The position numbers and the translations under genes were made by a program. This document shows positions 1 to 5,300 of a stretch of 5,300 nucleotides of DNA, one piece after another. Source of the DNA: Acidobacteriaceae bacterium (GTDB taxonomy: Bacteria; Acidobacteriota; Terriglobia; Terriglobales; Acidobacteriaceae); NCBI GenBank assembly GCA_003140705.1, contig PLKU01000312.1, positions 1 through 5,300 of the forward strand, given 5' to 3'. Positions within the stretch are counted from its first letter, which is position 1, and each line of letters opens with the position of its first letter. A model generated the notes under the pieces. That model saw nothing but the letters and a program-made list of their open reading frames with translations. It had not been told where the DNA came from and did not search any database.

Positions 1-2016
1 GCCCGCGTGGCGAACGGCAAGGACAAGGACGGAAAAGAGCTGTTTATTGCCAATGCTCTGGCCGATGAGAAAACAATGAACGCGGTGGTCTCGGCTCTGG
101 AAGAGGCGCATTGGTCGCTGGTTTCCGTGCAGTCCCGCGAGCAGCAGCGGAGGCCGCTGGCTCCGTTCATCACCAGCCAATTACAGCGTGATGCAGCAAG
201 CAAGCTGGGGTTCAATGTGCGACGCACGATGGGCGTAGCGCAGCGGCTTTATGAAGGCGTTGATGTTGGCGCCGAGGGCACAGTGGGCCTGATCACTTAC
301 ATGCGTACCGATTCGCCGCGCATTGCGCCGGAGGCGATTGAGGGTGCGAGGGAATGGATCAAAAAGTACCTGGGAGCGCAGTATCTGCCTGCGACGGCCA
401 ATGAGTACAAGGGCAAGAAAGCCGCTCAGGATGCGCATGAAGCGATTCGTCCGACGGATGCTTCGCGTACACCGGAGTCGATTGCGCGCTACTTAACTGA
501 AGAGCAGTTGAAGCTCTACCGGTTGATCTGGCAGCGGTTTGTGGCGTCGCAGATGATGCCGGCAATTTTTGATGTGACCACGGCGAAGATTGCGGCCGAT
601 TCAACGAAGACCGGGAAGATCTATGACTTTCGCGTGAGCGGGTCTGTGGTGCGGTTCGATGGATTCCTGAAGGTCTACGAAGTTTTGGAAGAGAAGAAAG
701 ACGACGACGATGAGTCTTCAAACAAGCTGCCCAACCTTGACGATGTGAAGAAGCTGGAGTTGGAGAAGCTGGATCCTGAGCGGCACTTCACGCAGCCGCC
801 GCCGCGGTTCAATGAGGCTTCGCTGGTGAAAGTGCTGGAAGAGCGGGGCATTGGCCGGCCGTCGACCTATGCGTCGATCATCAACACGATTCAGGATCGC
901 GAGTACGTGACGAAGATCTCCGGGCGGTTCTATCCGACCGAAATTGGGATGGTGGTCTGCGACTTGCTGGTGAAGAACTTTCCGTACATCTTCGATATCC
1001 AGTACACGGCGAAGCTTGAAGAGGAGCTCGACGATATCGAAGAGGGCAAGGAGAAGTGGACCGACCTGATGAACGGCTTCTACAACTACTTTGAAGATGA
1101 GTTGAAGGATGCCGGCGAGAAGATGGAAAACATCAAGCGCATGGAGCAGAAGACAGACGAGAAGTGCGACCTGTGCGGGTCGCCCCTGCTGCTGAAGTGG
1201 GGTAAGTTCGGAAGCTTCTTTGCGTGTTCAGCTTATGACAAGAAGGACAAGTCGAGCTGCACATTCACAAAGGAAAATACGGCGGGCAAGCCGGACCTGA
1301 ATACACAAGAAGCGCAGGACGCCAGCGAGCAGGAAGAGTATTGCGAGAACTGCGGACGCGTGATGGTGCTGCGGCGCGGACCATTCGGCATGTTCATGTC
1401 GTGTCCGGGCTACAACGAGGATCCGCCCTGCAAGACCTTCAGGAAGCTGAGTCAGAAGCAGCAACAGAAGCAGGCAACTCCCAAGCCTACGGGCGAAGAT
1501 TGCCCCCTGTGCGGCAAGCCGCTGGTGTTGCGGCAGGGGGCCTATGGCGAGTTTGTATCGTGCTCGGGGTATCCGAAGTGCAAGTACATCAAGCAGAACC
1601 TGATTGAAGGGCTCAAATGTCCCAAGTGCGGCGTTGGCGATATCGCCGAGCGAAAGGCGCGGAGAGGCAACATCTTCTGGGGCTGCACCAACTATCCGAA
1701 GTGCGACTTTACGTCGAATTTCAAGCCCGTGGCAAAGAAGTGTCCGGAGTGCGGAAGCGCGTACCTGCTGGAGAAGACGCTGAAGTCGGGGATCTATCTG
1801 GAGTGCCCGAATAAGAAGAAAGGCGCCGAAGAGGAAGTTGTGCCGAAGAAGCGAGCCAAGAAAGGCGCAGCTGCGGCCGCTGCAGAGCCTGTGGGAACGG
1901 CCGTGGTTTGCACCTACTCAAAGCGGATTGGGAATGCGCCGCCTCCACCGAAGGTTGAGACACACGGACCGGTGGTGGAGAAGAGCGGCGCGAAGAAGGA
2001 GCTGCAGCCGGCTTAA
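1..2016 (+). CDS. topA: DNA topoisomerase I (type IA), 5'-truncated by the window edge
   Basis: Relaxes negatively supercoiled DNA by passing one strand through a transient single-strand break, in the cytoplasm on the nucleoid. The frame is already open at base 1, so the true start lies upstream; the GTG at base 7 is internal. Numbering from the first codon in the window, the catalytic tyrosine is Tyr100 (bases 298-300) in GLITYMRTDS, aligning with E. coli Tyr319. The missing N-terminus, with the TOPRIM metal-binding domain, is therefore roughly 200-220 codons. Other family landmarks are APFITSQLQ (about 54-62), HEAIRPT (146-152) and GIGRPSTY (283-290). A short acidic linker (DDDDE, 234-238) interrupts the core. 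Residues 389-602 hold a chain of zinc ribbons, followed by a basic and Ala/Pro-rich tail to residue 671. With the missing part, the full protein would be near 870-900 residues, a normal size for a TopA with several zinc ribbons. The family assignment is secure. Confidence 0.97.
   Translation, partial: ARVANGKDKDGKELFIANALADEKTMNAVVSALEEAHWSLVSVQSREQQRRPLAPFITSQLQRDAASKLGFNVRRTMGVAQRLYEGVDVGAEGTVGLITYMRTDSPRIAPEAIEGAREWIKKYLGAQYLPATANEYKGKKAAQDAHEAIRPTDASRTPESIARYLTEEQLKLYRLIWQRFVASQMMPAIFDVTTAKIAADSTKTGKIYDFRVSGSVVRFDGFLKVYEVLEEKKDDDDESSNKLPNLDDVKKLELEKLDPERHFTQPPPRFNEASLVKVLEERGIGRPSTYASIINTIQDREYVTKISGRFYPTEIGMVVCDLLVKNFPYIFDIQYTAKLEEELDDIEEGKEKWTDLMNGFYNYFEDELKDAGEKMENIKRMEQKTDEKCDLCGSPLLLKWGKFGSFFACSAYDKKDKSSCTFTKENTAGKPDLNTQEAQDASEQEEYCENCGRVMVLRRGPFGMFMSCPGYNEDPPCKTFRKLSQKQQQKQATPKPTGEDCPLCGKPLVLRQGAYGEFVSCSGYPKCKYIKQNLIEGLKCPKCGVGDIAERKARRGNIFWGCTNYPKCDFTSNFKPVAKKCPECGSAYLLEKTLKSGIYLECPNKKKGAEEEVVPKKRAKKGAAAAAAEPVGTAVVCTYSKRIGNAPPPPKVETHGPVVEKSGAKKELQPA
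1165..1806 (+). other. Zinc-ribbon array of TopA (four complete, one degenerate)
   Basis: Five repeats of the topoisomerase C4 zinc ribbon can be read in the topA frame. Cys spacings are C-x2-C-x16-C-x10-C (bases 1165-1260), C-x2-C-x16-C-x8-C (1342-1431), C-x2-C-x16-C-x5-C (1501-1581) and C-x2-C-x18-C-x5-C (1618-1704). The fifth is C-x2-C-x17-C from 1741 to 1806. It runs on into PNKKKG with no fourth cysteine, so it probably binds zinc weakly or not at all. In this family these ribbons bind single-stranded DNA, and in E. coli they contact RNA polymerase. The count and spacing are seen directly; the function is taken from the family. Confidence 0.9.
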
Positions 2017-2162
2017 TCCCGATAAGGCTTCAGACAAGTGTCCTCACGTCGCAGAGGCGAGCCCGCAAGCCGGAGCGTGGTTCCAAGTCTTTGTTGGGAG
2101 AAGCTATTTCTTGCACTCAGCGCGGAGGGCGGCGTTTGGGTCAGCTGAAGTGAATCGGACTC

Positions 2163-2168
2163 GAGGAG
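2163..2168 (+). promoter_or_regulatory. Ribosome-binding site of the methyltransferase gene
   Basis: GAGGAG lies seven bases before the ATG at 2176. It fixes this start over the internal in-frame ATG at 2263, which would remove conserved N-terminal family residues. Confidence 0.7.
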
Positions 2169-2175
2169 CCTGGCA

Positions 2176-3663
2176 ATGCCCACCAAGCAGAATCCTTACG
2201 ATTCAGTTGCCTATCCCAGCATTTCCCATTCAGGCACGCATCCTGATCGCCTGGCGACGATGGCAATTCTCAATGGGCTCAGCCCGGCGCCGGTTGAGCG
2301 ATGCCGAGTACTTGAGATTGGGTGCAATGAGGGCGCGAACCTCATCCCCATGGCGTATGCGATCCCGGGCAGCGAGTTTGTAGGGTTCGATCTGGCACAT
2401 TTGCCAATCGAGCGCGGCCTGGAGCGGATTCACGAACTGGGCCTGCACAACGTGCACCTTTTTGAGGGCAACCTTCTCGGCGTCGGCGGAGAGCTGGGTC
2501 AATTCGACTACATCATTGCGCATGGGCTCTATGCATGGGTTCCAGAGCCCGTGCGCGACCGTCTGCTGGCGCTGTACGGACAACTTCTAACCGTCAATGG
2601 AGTTGGGTTTGTTAGCTATAACGCTCTTCCCGGCGGTCATCTGCGCACGATGATTCGCGAGATGATGTTGTATGCGGTGGAAGGCATCGATGATCCAGAG
2701 GAGCGCGTTTCCGGTGGGCTTGAGTCTCTTCGTCTCTTGATTGAAGCAAGGCCAGAGGGTGATGCATACCGGATGCTCATTGAAGAGCAGCTGAAGAAGA
2801 TGGAGAAGGCCGGCCCGCATGTGACTTTCCACGATGAACTTGCGGAAGCCTATCATCCAGTGCACTTTTTTGAATTTGTGGAGCATGCTCGCAAGCATGG
2901 TTTGCAGTATTTGTGTGAAGCTGTACTTCCGCCAGCAACCGATCCTGCCTATCGGCAAGATATTCGGTCCGCGCTTGGGGAAGCTGCCGGGAACGACATC
3001 GTCAATCTGGAACAAAGACTGGATTACTTGCGCGCGCGCATGTATCGGGAGACGCTGCTTTGCAGAGGTGAGCGGGTTCTGCGACGTGACTTTCCAGCAG
3101 ATCATCTTCGTCGGCTGCGCTTTGCTTCGCAAGCGACCGCGACGCCAGGAGAAGAAAGAGGAGCAACCGCATTCACATTGTCGGGTGGAATCAAGATGGA
3201 ATCGAACCATCCGGGAGTGATCGGGCTTCTGGAGACACTGGGGGCGCAATGGCCGAATGCGCTCATGTTTGACGAGGTTGAACGACGGCTGATGAACGCC
3301 GGGATTCCACTCGACGGCGAAGGCGTGACCCTGCTGATGCGCCTGGTGGTCTCAAAGATGATCGAATTGCGTTCATGGGAAGCCCCTGTAGCGGATGCCC
3401 TATCTGCATTCCCGAAAGCCAGTGCGAGTGCCCGGCGAGAGGCCCTGACCAGGATGTTTGCCACGACCCTGCTGCATGGAAGGATTGCACTCGAAGATCG
3501 CGTTGTGCGGAGTTTTCTACAGTTGCTTGATGGAACTCGCGACCGGCGTGCTCTTCTCGACGCGCTGAAGGCGGAGTTTCCTGACATGCCGGCAGACGAA
3601 CTCGCAGCTGGAATCGAACCAGGGCTCGAGAACTTCTTCCGTGCAGGCTTGCTTGAGGCGTGA
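2176..3663 (+). CDS. SAM-dependent methyltransferase with regulatory domain, protein-lysine methyltransferase (PKMT)-like
   Basis: A soluble 495-residue enzyme expected to transfer a methyl group from S-adenosylmethionine. The N-terminal third is a class I Rossmann methyltransferase: motif I VLEIGCNEG (residues 45-53), acidic residue Asp72 in GFDLA closing strand 2, and motif IV FDYIIAHGLYAWVP (110-123). The stretch before motif I (YDSVAYPS, THPDRLATMA) and the later SYNALPGGHLR (148-158 region) are, as I recall, typical of proteins carrying the MethyTransf_Reg domain (PF10119). That middle domain would span about 210-320, with HPVHFFEFVEHARKHGLQYL at 227-246 and YRETLLCRG at 290-298. The last 150 residues end in LDGTRDRRALL (451-461), which resembles the C-terminal winged-helix domain of the same family. 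Rickettsial PKMT1 and PKMT2, which methylate lysines of OmpB, share this three-part plan. The substrate here is unknown; lysine methylation of a surface or other protein is inference. The gene sits 159 bp after topA with its own ribosome-binding site. The frame appears intact and full length. Confidence 0.88.
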   Translation: MPTKQNPYDSVAYPSISHSGTHPDRLATMAILNGLSPAPVERCRVLEIGCNEGANLIPMAYAIPGSEFVGFDLAHLPIERGLERIHELGLHNVHLFEGNLLGVGGELGQFDYIIAHGLYAWVPEPVRDRLLALYGQLLTVNGVGFVSYNALPGGHLRTMIREMMLYAVEGIDDPEERVSGGLESLRLLIEARPEGDAYRMLIEEQLKKMEKAGPHVTFHDELAEAYHPVHFFEFVEHARKHGLQYLCEAVLPPATDPAYRQDIRSALGEAAGNDIVNLEQRLDYLRARMYRETLLCRGERVLRRDFPADHLRRLRFASQATATPGEERGATAFTLSGGIKMESNHPGVIGLLETLGAQWPNALMFDEVERRLMNAGIPLDGEGVTLLMRLVVSKMIELRSWEAPVADALSAFPKASASARREALTRMFATTLLHGRIALEDRVVRSFLQLLDGTRDRRALLDALKAEFPDMPADELAAGIEPGLENFFRAGLLEA

Positions 3664-3729
3664 GGGGCGGCAGATAGCCAGCCAGTTGTGGGATCAAAAA
3701 AACAGGCGAGGCGGATGGGATGCGTAATG

Positions 3730-3751
3730 GCCTTGGCCCATCGCCCAAGGC
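3730..3751 (+). other. Small hairpin in the methyltransferase-downstream spacer
   Basis: GCCTTGG (3730-3736) and CCAAGGC (3745-3751) form a perfect 7-bp stem with an 8-base loop. Two G-U pairs could extend it. No T-run follows on the + strand, so it is not a canonical intrinsic terminator. It could still end or stabilise the upstream transcript. The rest of the 175-bp spacer shows nothing distinctive beyond an A7 run at about 3696-3702. Confidence 0.35.
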
Positions 3752-3826
3752 TGAGTGGCCTGCGCTGCCCGGAAGAAGGTCTGGACGATACAGCGCTTTG
3801 CGGAGGAATCCGTTAGTATTGGCAGC

Positions 3827-3830
3827 GGAG
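3827..3830 (+). promoter_or_regulatory. Ribosome-binding site supporting the 3839 start
   Basis: GGAG ends eight bases before the ATG at 3839. The upstream in-frame GTG at 3755 has no comparable site and would add 28 residues that do not look conserved. Confidence 0.55.
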
Positions 3831-3838
3831 AATACCTG

Positions 3839-4288
3839 ATGGAAAGAATGCTTGCAACGCCCGCCGATGCTGAAATCATCCTGAACCTGTATCAACTGCG
3901 AACCGAAGCGGAGCTGCGCAAGGCCCGGGCATGGATAACCGGGGTCTTCTGGCCGACGACGGCGGAGGAGTATTTCGCGGTGGCTTCAAACCCGGCGGAC
4001 CCGCACAATGCCTGGTTGCGGCAGGTACTGAGCTATTGGGAGATGGCCGCGGCCATGGTGATTCATGGAGCGGTTTCAGCGGAACTGTTTGTGGATTGCA
4101 ATGCCGAGGGCTTCTTTCTGCTGGCGAAGTTTTCGCACATTTTGGAAGCGATTCGGGAGAAGAATCCTGGTTTTCTGATCAAAACGACGGAGCTGGTGGG
4201 GCGATTCTCCGCAGCGGCCCAGCGTTACGAAGTAGTGCTGAAAAACGTCCAAGCCCGACTGAACAGCCAGCAGGCGAAGCAGGCCTAA
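3839..4288 (+). CDS. Conserved hypothetical soluble helical protein
   Basis: A 149-residue protein I cannot assign to a named family. It has no signal peptide and no convincing membrane segment. It appears almost entirely helical: a charged first helix (about 8-32, LNLYQLRTEAELRKARAW), an aromatic turn GVFWPTTAEEY (35-45), then NAWLRQVLSYWEMAAAMV (57-74). A further helix around 89-107 contains FFLLAKFSHILEAIREK, and the C-terminal helix (119-143) may be a coiled coil. Three tryptophans (32, 38, 59) plus Trp67 and several tyrosines suggest a packed core. The single cysteine is Cys87. I recall similar acidobacterial hypothetical proteins beginning with the same pattern of A/P-D-A-E-x-I-L-x-LY-x-LR and sharing the FWP and AWLRQV-SYW blocks, but cannot verify this. 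The start at 3839 was chosen for its ribosome-binding site; the ATG at 3848 is also possible. Nothing about the neighbours points to a function. Confidence 0.75.
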   Translation: MERMLATPADAEIILNLYQLRTEAELRKARAWITGVFWPTTAEEYFAVASNPADPHNAWLRQVLSYWEMAAAMVIHGAVSAELFVDCNAEGFFLLAKFSHILEAIREKNPGFLIKTTELVGRFSAAAQRYEVVLKNVQARLNSQQAKQA

Positions 4289-4392
4289 GCCTGGAGAAGC
4301 ACGACCCCCCCGAAGCCGTGAGAACGGAATGAGTTGCCGAAACTGGGCAAGGGGGAGCATGATGGTAACTGTTCGAGATTTTCCAATCCCCT

Positions 4393-4397
4393 GGAGG
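4393..4397 (+). promoter_or_regulatory. Strong Shine-Dalgarno for a GTG start
   Basis: GGAGG lies six bases before the GTG at 4404. It decides the start of the secreted protein gene over the upstream in-frame ATGs at 4329, 4359 and 4362. Those would put about 15-25 extra residues in front of a textbook signal peptide. Confidence 0.7.
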
Positions 4398-4403
4398 TTC
4401 ATT

Positions 4404-4727
4404 GTGAAGCGTGTCCTGGCTTTTCTGTTCGTAGTTTCTGCCCTGACGGCACTCTCAGCCAACGCGGCCGACTCATCCAAGATCAACGGCTGGATTTCCG
4501 ACTCGATGTGTGGCGCAAAGCATACTGGCTCAGGTGCTGCCTGCGTGAAGAAGTGCATCGAGGGCGGCATGGCCCCCGTGTTTGTGGATGAGGAGAAGAA
4601 GGCAGTCTGGACGATCGACAATCCCGACGCTGTGAAGGGTTTTTACGGTGACCATGTAAGCGTGACCGCAAAGGCCGATGAGGCAAAGAAGACCGTCCAC
4701 ATCGAGTCCATCGCAGAAGCCAAGTAG
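4404..4727 (+). CDS. Small secreted protein with conserved Cys/His motif, unknown function
   Basis: A 107-residue exported protein. Residues 1-21 form a Sec signal peptide: basic MKR, a hydrophobic core VLAFLFVVSALTAL, and a type I cleavage site after ANA at 19-21. The mature part is about 86 residues. It starts with INGWISDSMCGAKH (27-40) and continues with C-VKK-C (Cys47, Cys51), giving three cysteines and His40 close together. These could coordinate a metal or form a disulphide. The C-terminal half (about 55-105: VFVDEEKKAVWTI, YGDHVSVTAK, KTVHIESIAEAK) reads as short alternating beta strands and may be an OB-like small barrel. I recall a family of acidobacterial secreted proteins with the same GWISDS-CGAKH signature, possibly a named DUF, but I cannot confirm the name. 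The gene is 115 bp after its neighbour, so co-transcription is uncertain. A periplasmic or extracellular location is well supported; any biochemical role is unknown. Confidence 0.85.
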   Translation: MKRVLAFLFVVSALTALSANAADSSKINGWISDSMCGAKHTGSGAACVKKCIEGGMAPVFVDEEKKAVWTIDNPDAVKGFYGDHVSVTAKADEAKKTVHIESIAEAK

Positions 4728-4755
4728 GGCTCGCGGGATTTCAAAACTGCCTTCA

Positions 4756-4798
4756 GACTCGGCCAATCTCAATTGGACTCGACCCAGCGCCCAATCTC
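4756..4798. repeat. Imperfect direct repeat upstream of the DUF427 gene
   Basis: GACTCGGCCAATCTC (4756-4770) recurs as GACTCGACC (4776-4784), six other bases, then CCAATCTC (4791-4798). The first copy also overlaps a small inverted repeat, CCAAT-CTCA-ATTGG (4763-4776). It may be a local duplication or a pair of protein-binding sites; no regulator can be named. Confidence 0.35.
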
Positions 4799-4822
4799 TG
4801 GTAGTGTCGTATCCGTTCTTCT

Positions 4823-4848
4823 CTCCGGCCCCGCTTAAGGGGCCGGGG
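4823..4848. other. Strong GC-rich hairpin between the secreted-protein and DUF427 genes
   Basis: CCGGCCCC (4825-4832) pairs perfectly with GGGGCCGG (4839-4846) around the loop GCTTAA. One U-G pair and one C-G pair extend it to a 10-bp stem. No T-run follows on either strand, so it is not a standard intrinsic terminator. It starts about 95 bases after the secreted protein's stop codon and ends 16 bases before the ATG at 4865 (34 before the one at 4883). It could protect the upstream mRNA 3' end, act as a weak terminator, or influence translation of the next gene. Confidence 0.55.
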
Positions 4849-4872
4849 TGAAAGATTAAAGCGGATGCAACC

Positions 4873-4879
4873 GGAAGAG
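4873..4879 (+). promoter_or_regulatory. Possible ribosome-binding site for the 4883 start
   Basis: GGAAGAG lies three bases before the ATG at 4883, which is closer than ideal. The alternative ATG at 4865 is preceded only by the A-rich GAAAGATTAAAG, with no clear Shine-Dalgarno. Confidence 0.4.
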
Positions 4880-4882
4880 ACG

Positions 4883-5167
4883 ATGGCGAGAGCGACCTGG
4901 AACGGCAAAGTGATTGCCGAAAGCGAGACAACGGAGACTGTGGAAGGGAATGTGTATTTTCCCGAGTCCAGCCTCAAGCGCGAATATTTTCGCCCCAGCA
5001 GCACCACATCAACCTGTCCTTGGAAGGGGCAGGCCAGGTACCTGAACCTTTTAATCGAGGATCAGGATAACCCCGATGCGGCCTGGTACTACCCCGATCC
5101 CAAGCCTGCGGCACGTAGGATCAAGGGCCACGTGGCCTTTTGGCGCGGCGTGGAAGTAGAGCCCTAA
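4883..5167 (+). CDS. DUF427 domain-containing protein
   Basis: A 94-residue cytoplasmic protein that is a single DUF427 domain (PF04248), a small beta-rich fold of unknown biochemical role. Family hallmarks are visible in order: ATWNGKVIAES (4-14), VEGNVYFPESSLKREYF (20-36), the TCPWKG block (44-49, with the family's Cys45), DAAWYYPDPKPAA (65-77) and the terminal VAFWRGVEV (84-92). Length matches the usual 90-95 residues. The frame opens at ATG 4865, which would add MQPEET, but members of the family as I recall them begin right before the A-x-W-N-G strand, so 4883 is preferred. The protein is complete, with no missing blocks. It follows a strong hairpin and an imperfect repeat, and is probably transcribed on its own; no partner gene is evident. 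Confidence 0.9.
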   Translation: MARATWNGKVIAESETTETVEGNVYFPESSLKREYFRPSSTTSTCPWKGQARYLNLLIEDQDNPDAAWYYPDPKPAARRIKGHVAFWRGVEVEP

Positions 5168-5169
5168 CA

Positions 5170-5192
5170 GGGAGTAGGGAATAGGGAGTAGG
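5170..5192 (+). repeat. GGGARTA heptad tandem repeat (G-rich)
   Basis: Three tandem heptads, GGGAGTA, GGGAATA and GGGAGTA, are followed by GG, starting two bases after the DUF427 stop codon. The spacing places three GGG runs and one GG run at regular 7-base intervals with 4-base loops, so the + strand or mRNA could form an imperfect G-quadruplex. I recall similar strings in intergenic DNA of acidobacterial genomes but cannot verify that here. Confidence 0.75.
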
Positions 5193-5210
5193 CCGGTCGC
5201 CTGATGGCGT

Positions 5211-5297
5211 TTACGCTATTTCTCGCCTCTTCCGCAGCAGTTCCTTGCCATTGCCCTCGTCAACGACGCGCCAGGCGTCATTTTGAGATAGCTCATG
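5211..5297 (-). pseudogene. Coding-like minus-strand remnant (tentative)
   Basis: On the minus strand a frame runs from 5297 to a TAA at 5211 and translates to HELSQNDAWRVVDEG followed by NGKELLRKRREIA. The codons are ordinary for this genome (GAC GCC TGG CGC GTC, CTG CTG CGG AAG) and the composition looks like a real protein end. However, a TGA closes the frame at 5298-5300 and it contains no start codon. An ATG at 5296-5294 lies in the adjacent frame; a single -1 shift at the A4 run (CTCAAAATGAC) would join it as MSYLK-NDAWRVV. It could be a frameshifted small gene, a degraded 3' end, or chance. No family is recognised. Confidence 0.25.
5265..5279 (+). terminator. Weak terminator-like hairpin
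   Basis: GACGC (5265-5269) and GCGTC (5275-5279) form a perfect 5-bp stem with loop GCCAG, followed by ATTTTG. The short stem and four-base T run make it a marginal intrinsic terminator for + strand transcripts leaving the DUF427 gene. It also lies inside the possible minus-strand frame, so it may be incidental. Confidence 0.2.
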
Positions 5298-5300
5298 TCA

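Noticed and set aside
1838..2383. 181-codon + frame crossing the topA stop, the spacer and the methyltransferase start
   Set aside because: It overlaps two well-supported genes in another frame, is rich in Arg, Ser and Trp from frame-shifted GC codons, and shows no family resemblance.
3029..3040. Short GC dinucleotide run inside the methyltransferase gene
   Set aside because: It encodes ordinary Arg and Ala codons in frame; no structure or repeat expansion beyond five units.
2587..3249. 220-codon minus-strand frame inside the methyltransferase gene
   Set aside because: Antisense shadow of a real gene; the translation has no recognisable domain, and the + strand frame carries all the family motifs.
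3755..3838. GTG-initiated N-terminal extension of the hypothetical protein
   Set aside because: No Shine-Dalgarno at the GTG, and the 28 extra residues have no regular pattern; the ATG at 3839 has GGAG at a good distance.
3263..3895. 210-codon minus-strand frame over the methyltransferase 3' end and spacer
   Set aside because: Low-complexity Arg/Ser/Pro composition typical of an antisense reading; it overlaps the 3' end of one gene and the start of the next.
4280..4293. Small hairpin CAGGC-CTAA-GCCTG around the stop codon at 4286
   Set aside because: Only five pairs, with no T-run after it; expected by chance in GC-rich DNA.
4334..4363. Promoter-like pair TTGCCG and CATGAT with an 18-base spacer ahead of the secreted-protein gene
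   Set aside because: Each box matches the sigma-70 consensus at only four of six positions, which is near chance level; the placement is plausible but not enough to annotate.
5204..5300. Open + strand frame from ATG 5204 to the window end
   Set aside because: Only 32 codons, no ribosome-binding site, and an Arg/His/Cys-rich translation; the opposite strand has the more protein-like reading.

Overview
The window looks like an ordinary stretch of chromosome from a moderately high-GC soil bacterium, most likely Acidobacteriota (class Terriglobia: Granulicella, Edaphobacter, Terriglobus or Acidobacterium type). That placement is inference. It rests on the GC level and codon style, on two small proteins (at 3839-4288 and 4404-4727) that resemble lineage-restricted acidobacterial hypothetical proteins as I remember them, and on the G-rich GGGARTA heptads near the right end. 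No rRNA, tRNA, CRISPR array, insertion sequence or phage gene was seen.

All confident genes lie on the + strand. Bases 1-2016 are the 3' three quarters of topA, DNA topoisomerase I. The window starts inside the gene, so the TOPRIM domain is missing, but the catalytic tyrosine, the HEAIRPT motif and a C-terminal array of five zinc ribbons (the last one degenerate) are present. After 159 bp comes a 495-codon SAM-dependent methyltransferase (2176-3663) with the three-part layout of the MethyTransf_Reg / PKMT family, which includes rickettsial protein-lysine methyltransferases. A 175-bp spacer with one small hairpin leads to a 149-codon soluble helical protein of unknown function (3839-4288). Next is a 107-codon secreted protein with three cysteines (4404-4727), read from a GTG start behind a strong Shine-Dalgarno sequence. 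A spacer holding an imperfect direct repeat and a strong GC hairpin separates it from a DUF427-family protein (4883-5167). The last 130 bp hold a G-rich heptad repeat and a short minus-strand reading frame that looks like the end of a degraded or frameshifted gene.

The genes do not form an obvious pathway. Every gap exceeds 100 bp, each gene has its own ribosome-binding site, and no operon can be shown. The housekeeping topA gene is followed by lineage-specific small genes. I found no convincing new multi-gene system. The points most worth checking are the substrate of the PKMT-like methyltransferase, the small exported Cys/His protein, the GGGARTA repeat, and the coding-like minus-strand stub at the right edge.
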